This document shows positions 61,366 to 64,000 of a DNA stretch of 64,000 nt, one piece after another. Source of the DNA: Ferrimonas senticii DSM 18821 (lineage in GTDB: Bacteria > Pseudomonadota > Gammaproteobacteria > Enterobacterales > Shewanellaceae); contig NZ_KE383899.1 in the NCBI RefSeq assembly GCF_000422665.1, positions 198,915 through 262,914 on the forward strand. Direction: 5' to 3'. Made by a program: the position numbers and the translations under genes. Under the pieces are notes generated by a model, which made no database searches, had not been told where the DNA came from, and saw only the letters and a list, made by a program, of their open reading frames with translations. Numbering within the stretch: the first letter of the stretch is position 1; each line of letters opens with the position of its first letter.

Positions 61366-64000
61366 CTACTTCTTACCAAACTTCGTTTGCGCTAACTCCA
61401 TAAAGCGCTCTTGCAACACGATCACCAATTCTTTACAGCCAAAGGGCTGAGCGAGCACGGCTCGCTTGATCTCCTTCTTCATCCGCTTCACTTCATCGGC
61501 CTTGCTGAAGAAATCGATGATCTCGGTTGCCTCCTCCAGCATCTGTACCAACAACTGGGTGGTAGACTTAACCGCTTCGGCACTGGCTTCGTCCATCAGC
61601 TCCATCTCGCTGTGGTTGGTTACCTCAGCCATCAAGATGTTGTAGAAGGCGTATTCGGTCTGCGACAGCCCAGACTCCTCTGCGCCCTGCACCCGGTCAC
61701 TCTCGATACTGGCCACCAAATTAAGCAACAGTTGGTACTGCTCATTCCACTTACCCGCCGTCTTCTCGATGATGTCCCGCAGACGCAGACTCAGCGACTT
61801 GTAGTACTCCGGGTCCTCCTCGAGATTCACCGTGATGTGATGCTTGATGGCACTCTCGATCTCCGACGCCTTAGACTCATCCGACTTTACCTGCGCCAAT
61901 TCATCCTTGAAGTTGGCCGCCAGCAAGTCGACCGGTGGGATCTTAGGGTCCACCCCAGTGCTAATGATGTGTTCATCCACCAGCTTGCGCACCTTCTCAC
62001 CCACACCGGTCAGGTCCAGCGCTGGATCTCGGTAGCGGTTTCGCGCCGCATTGTGGATCTTCCCCAGCACCTTCATGTCACCAATAAAGGGGGCAGCCGC
62101 CGCATCCGGCAGGACGATGTTCATCTGTTTGGCAAAGCGCTTAAACGCCATCTCAAACTGGGCGCGGACGCTCTCCTCTTTCAGTGCCAGCACACACAGA
62201 TCGATGTAATCACCGTCATCGCCCGGATGCTTGATGTCTTTGAAGAATCCCTTAGCCAAGGTGTGTGTTGCCTTCAGTTTGGGGATTTCATCCTTCAAGC
62301 TCTCGTAGGTGCCCTCCACATCCTCGCTGCTGAACAGCTCCAGCGCCTCAGTCAGATAGTCCGCCAGCCCGTAATAATCCACCACATGGCCACAAGGCTT
62401 GGCTGCCTTGCTCACCGGCGAGGTACAGGTGCGGTTCACACGGGCGATGGCCTGCATCAAGGTATGGTCCTGCAGCTTGCGATCGATGTACATCACCTGA
62501 GCAATCGGCGCGTCAAACCCGGTCAGCAGCATATCCTTGACGATCAAGAACGCCACCGGGTTCTCGGTCAACGGTTTCTTAAAGGCACTGATGACCTGCT
62601 TTTGTTTGGCTTTATCAGTGTACTTGGCCAGATATGGCGGATCGTTATGATCGCCGGAGATGATCACCTCAGACGGTGGTGCGCCTAACTCATCCAGCGT
62701 CTCCTTAAACTTCACCGCCGCATGGCGACCGCCCACCACAATCATCGCCTTATAGCCATCGGGCTGGATATGTTCGCGATAATGTTTGAGCAGGTCGAGA
62801 CACACCCAGCGAATACGGGCAGGCGCTTCGCGCACCGCCTTCTCCACCCCGTACTTCTTCTTGATCTCCAACTGCTCCTCTTTCGAGTACTCGCCAAAGT
62901 ACTCCTCGAACAGCGCATCCAGTGACTCGCCCGCCACCTGGTTTTTCACCTCGCGGCCCTGGTACAGCAGGCGCACCGTCGCACCGTCATCTACCGCCTC
63001 GTTGATCTTGTAGGCATCGATGTAACCACCGAACGCCTGCCCCATCTTCTGGGTCTTCAGCAGCGGGGTGCCGGTAAAGCCGATCTTCGGCGCATTGGGC
63101 AGCGCCTTGTTGATGGTGGTGGCCAGCCCGCCAAACTGGGTACGGTGTGCTTCATCCGCCAGCACGATGATCTTGTCGCTGGGGTTGAGATCGACAAACT
63201 CGCTCTGGCTCTGCTCTTTCTCCAAGTCGAGAAACTTCTGCACCATCGCCGTCACCAAGTCGGAGCTATCCTTTTTCAGCAGCGCCTTGAGATCCGTCAC
63301 CGAACCGGCGTTATGCACCGTCTCGCCCTGCGCCGCCATAAAGGTGTTAGTGAGCTGCTCATCCAGTTGGGTCCGATCGGTGATAAACACCAGCTTGTGG
63401 CTTTTCAACTCAGGGTCGCGGCGGATCTTCACCGCCAGCATCACCATAGTCAGCGACTTACCCGAGCCTTGGGTGTGCCACACCACCCCCGATTTGGCTT
63501 GGCGGTCGGTACCACATTTAAGCCGCTCAATTACCTTGTTTACTGCTCGGAACTGCTGGTAACGCGCAACCTTCTTGATGATGCGCCCCTCGTCCGGCTC
63601 AAACAGTACAAAATTCTGGATTATGTCTAGGAAGTTGGCGGGGCTGAGCATCCCAGCGATTAGCCGCTGCTGCGGGGTCACTGCCATTAGCGCTTCAAAG
63701 TCTGCGCCATATTGCGGGCTGGCTTCGGCAACGTGCGCTAAGGATGCGCCTGCACCATCACGTTGAACGACGTCCGCAGACTGCGCTACAAACTGGGTGA
63801 CATTGGCTTGCGACAGTTCGGCGTCTGTAAAGGGATAAGCATCCTTCCAGTCGCCATAGTGCTGCGGACCGGAGCTGATGGTACCAACCTTGGCATGATC
63901 TCGGCACAGGGTGATCATCAGTTGGTTGTACCAAAACAGGCGCTGCGCGCCCTCTTCCTCGGCAAAGCCCCGCAAGTTGGCATAACGCCGAAGCTGCTCG
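61366..64000 (-). CDS. hsdR: Type I restriction enzyme, HsdR subunit (5' end outside window)
   Basis: At least 877 residues; the frame is open to the right edge, so the N-terminal nuclease domain (PD-(D/E)xK) is not visible. The SF2 translocase motifs are present: I in THTQGSGKSLTM-like TQGSGKS, II ADEAHRTQFGG, III GFTGTPLL, and DMLLTGFDAP with ARVNRTC. The C-terminal helical region binds the HsdMS methylase core. It moves DNA toward the complex and cuts it. hsdM and hsdS, if present, lie beyond the window. Confidence 0.93.
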   Translation of the reverse strand, partial: EQLRRYANLRGFAEEEGAQRLFWYNQLMITLCRDHAKVGTISSGPQHYGDWKDAYPFTDAELSQANVTQFVAQSADVVQRDGAGASLAHVAEASPQYGADFEALMAVTPQQRLIAGMLSPANFLDIIQNFVLFEPDEGRIIKKVARYQQFRAVNKVIERLKCGTDRQAKSGVVWHTQGSGKSLTMVMLAVKIRRDPELKSHKLVFITDRTQLDEQLTNTFMAAQGETVHNAGSVTDLKALLKKDSSDLVTAMVQKFLDLEKEQSQSEFVDLNPSDKIIVLADEAHRTQFGGLATTINKALPNAPKIGFTGTPLLKTQKMGQAFGGYIDAYKINEAVDDGATVRLLYQGREVKNQVAGESLDALFEEYFGEYSKEEQLEIKKKYGVEKAVREAPARIRWVCLDLLKHYREHIQPDGYKAMIVVGGRHAAVKFKETLDELGAPPSEVIISGDHNDPPYLAKYTDKAKQKQVISAFKKPLTENPVAFLIVKDMLLTGFDAPIAQVMYIDRKLQDHTLMQAIARVNRTCTSPVSKAAKPCGHVVDYYGLADYLTEALELFSSEDVEGTYESLKDEIPKLKATHTLAKGFFKDIKHPGDDGDYIDLCVLALKEESVRAQFEMAFKRFAKQMNIVLPDAAAAPFIGDMKVLGKIHNAARNRYRDPALDLTGVGEKVRKLVDEHIISTGVDPKIPPVDLLAANFKDELAQVKSDESKASEIESAIKHHITVNLEEDPEYYKSLSLRLRDIIEKTAGKWNEQYQLLLNLVASIESDRVQGAEESGLSQTEYAFYNILMAEVTNHSEMELMDEASAEAVKSTTQLLVQMLEEATEIIDFFSKADEVKRMKKEIKRAVLAQPFGCKELVIVLQERFMELAQTKFGKK

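Noticed and set aside
61411-62688. A 425-codon open frame on the plus strand opposite hsdR
   Set aside because: It is antisense to a well-supported hsdR gene, has no recognisable domain, and its composition is that of the complement of conserved codons.

Overview
The window looks like chromosomal DNA of a marine, facultatively anaerobic gammaproteobacterium of the Shewanella/Ferrimonas type. This is inferred from gene order and protein family content (zapA-ssrS, sfsA-dksA-gluQ-pcnB-folK-panBCD, erpA/clc/hemL, gltBD-yhcC, mtnN-cbiB-like-TRIC, a tetraheme flavocytochrome c, hut genes), not from a database search. Most genes are densely packed housekeeping genes. Accessory DNA sits at a few spots marked by repeats, AT-rich insertions or a tRNA fragment.

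Layout. 1-6.8 kb: pepP (partial), ygfB, zapA, 6S RNA, a Cache-GGDEF-EAL protein, fau, a large intergenic repeat, a DUF2797 gene and yihD. 7-14 kb: mrcB and hrpB. Their shared junction is present twice as 421-bp direct repeats. Between the repeats lies a 1.5-kb AT-rich cassette with an ISAs1-type transposase remnant, a 58-codon double-glycine-leader (microcin-like) peptide gene and a four-helix membrane protein that is probably its immunity protein. 14-26.7 kb: thpR, a tungstate-type binding protein, pepB, sfsA, dksA, gluQ, pcnB (apparently starting at ATC), folK, panBCD, chrA, erpA, a MITE-like element and a DUF6776 gene. 26.7-40 kb: a ClC transporter, hemL, a small beta-barrel protein, a NifX-like/DUF134 pair behind twin palindromes, gltD-gltB, yhcC, a DUF465 gene and a second copy of the large repeat.

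40-49.2 kb: mtnN, a CobD/CbiB-like protein, a TRIC channel, a secreted NTF2-like protein, a LysR regulator, a porin, a periplasmic tetraheme flavocytochrome c fumarate reductase (fccA-type) and an exported lyase of the fumarase/aspartase superfamily. Porin, reductase and lyase make a plausible periplasmic respiratory module in which the lyase makes fumarate that the reductase consumes. 49-55.5 kb: the histidine utilisation genes hutG-hutI and, divergently, hutC-hutU-hutH, with a palindromic operator between them. 55.5-60.2 kb: a second MITE copy (inverted), mltC, an EamA transporter, msrA and a large lipoprotein of unknown function. 60.4-64 kb: the edge of a probable island, marked by a damaged tRNA 3' end on the minus strand, followed by a SprT-like metalloprotease gene and a type I restriction hsdR gene that runs off the window.

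The most interesting items are the microcin/immunity cassette between duplicated hrpB-mrcB ends, the fumarate reductase plus exported lyase pair, the DUF134/NifX operator, the non-ATG start of pcnB, and two families of dispersed intergenic repeats.
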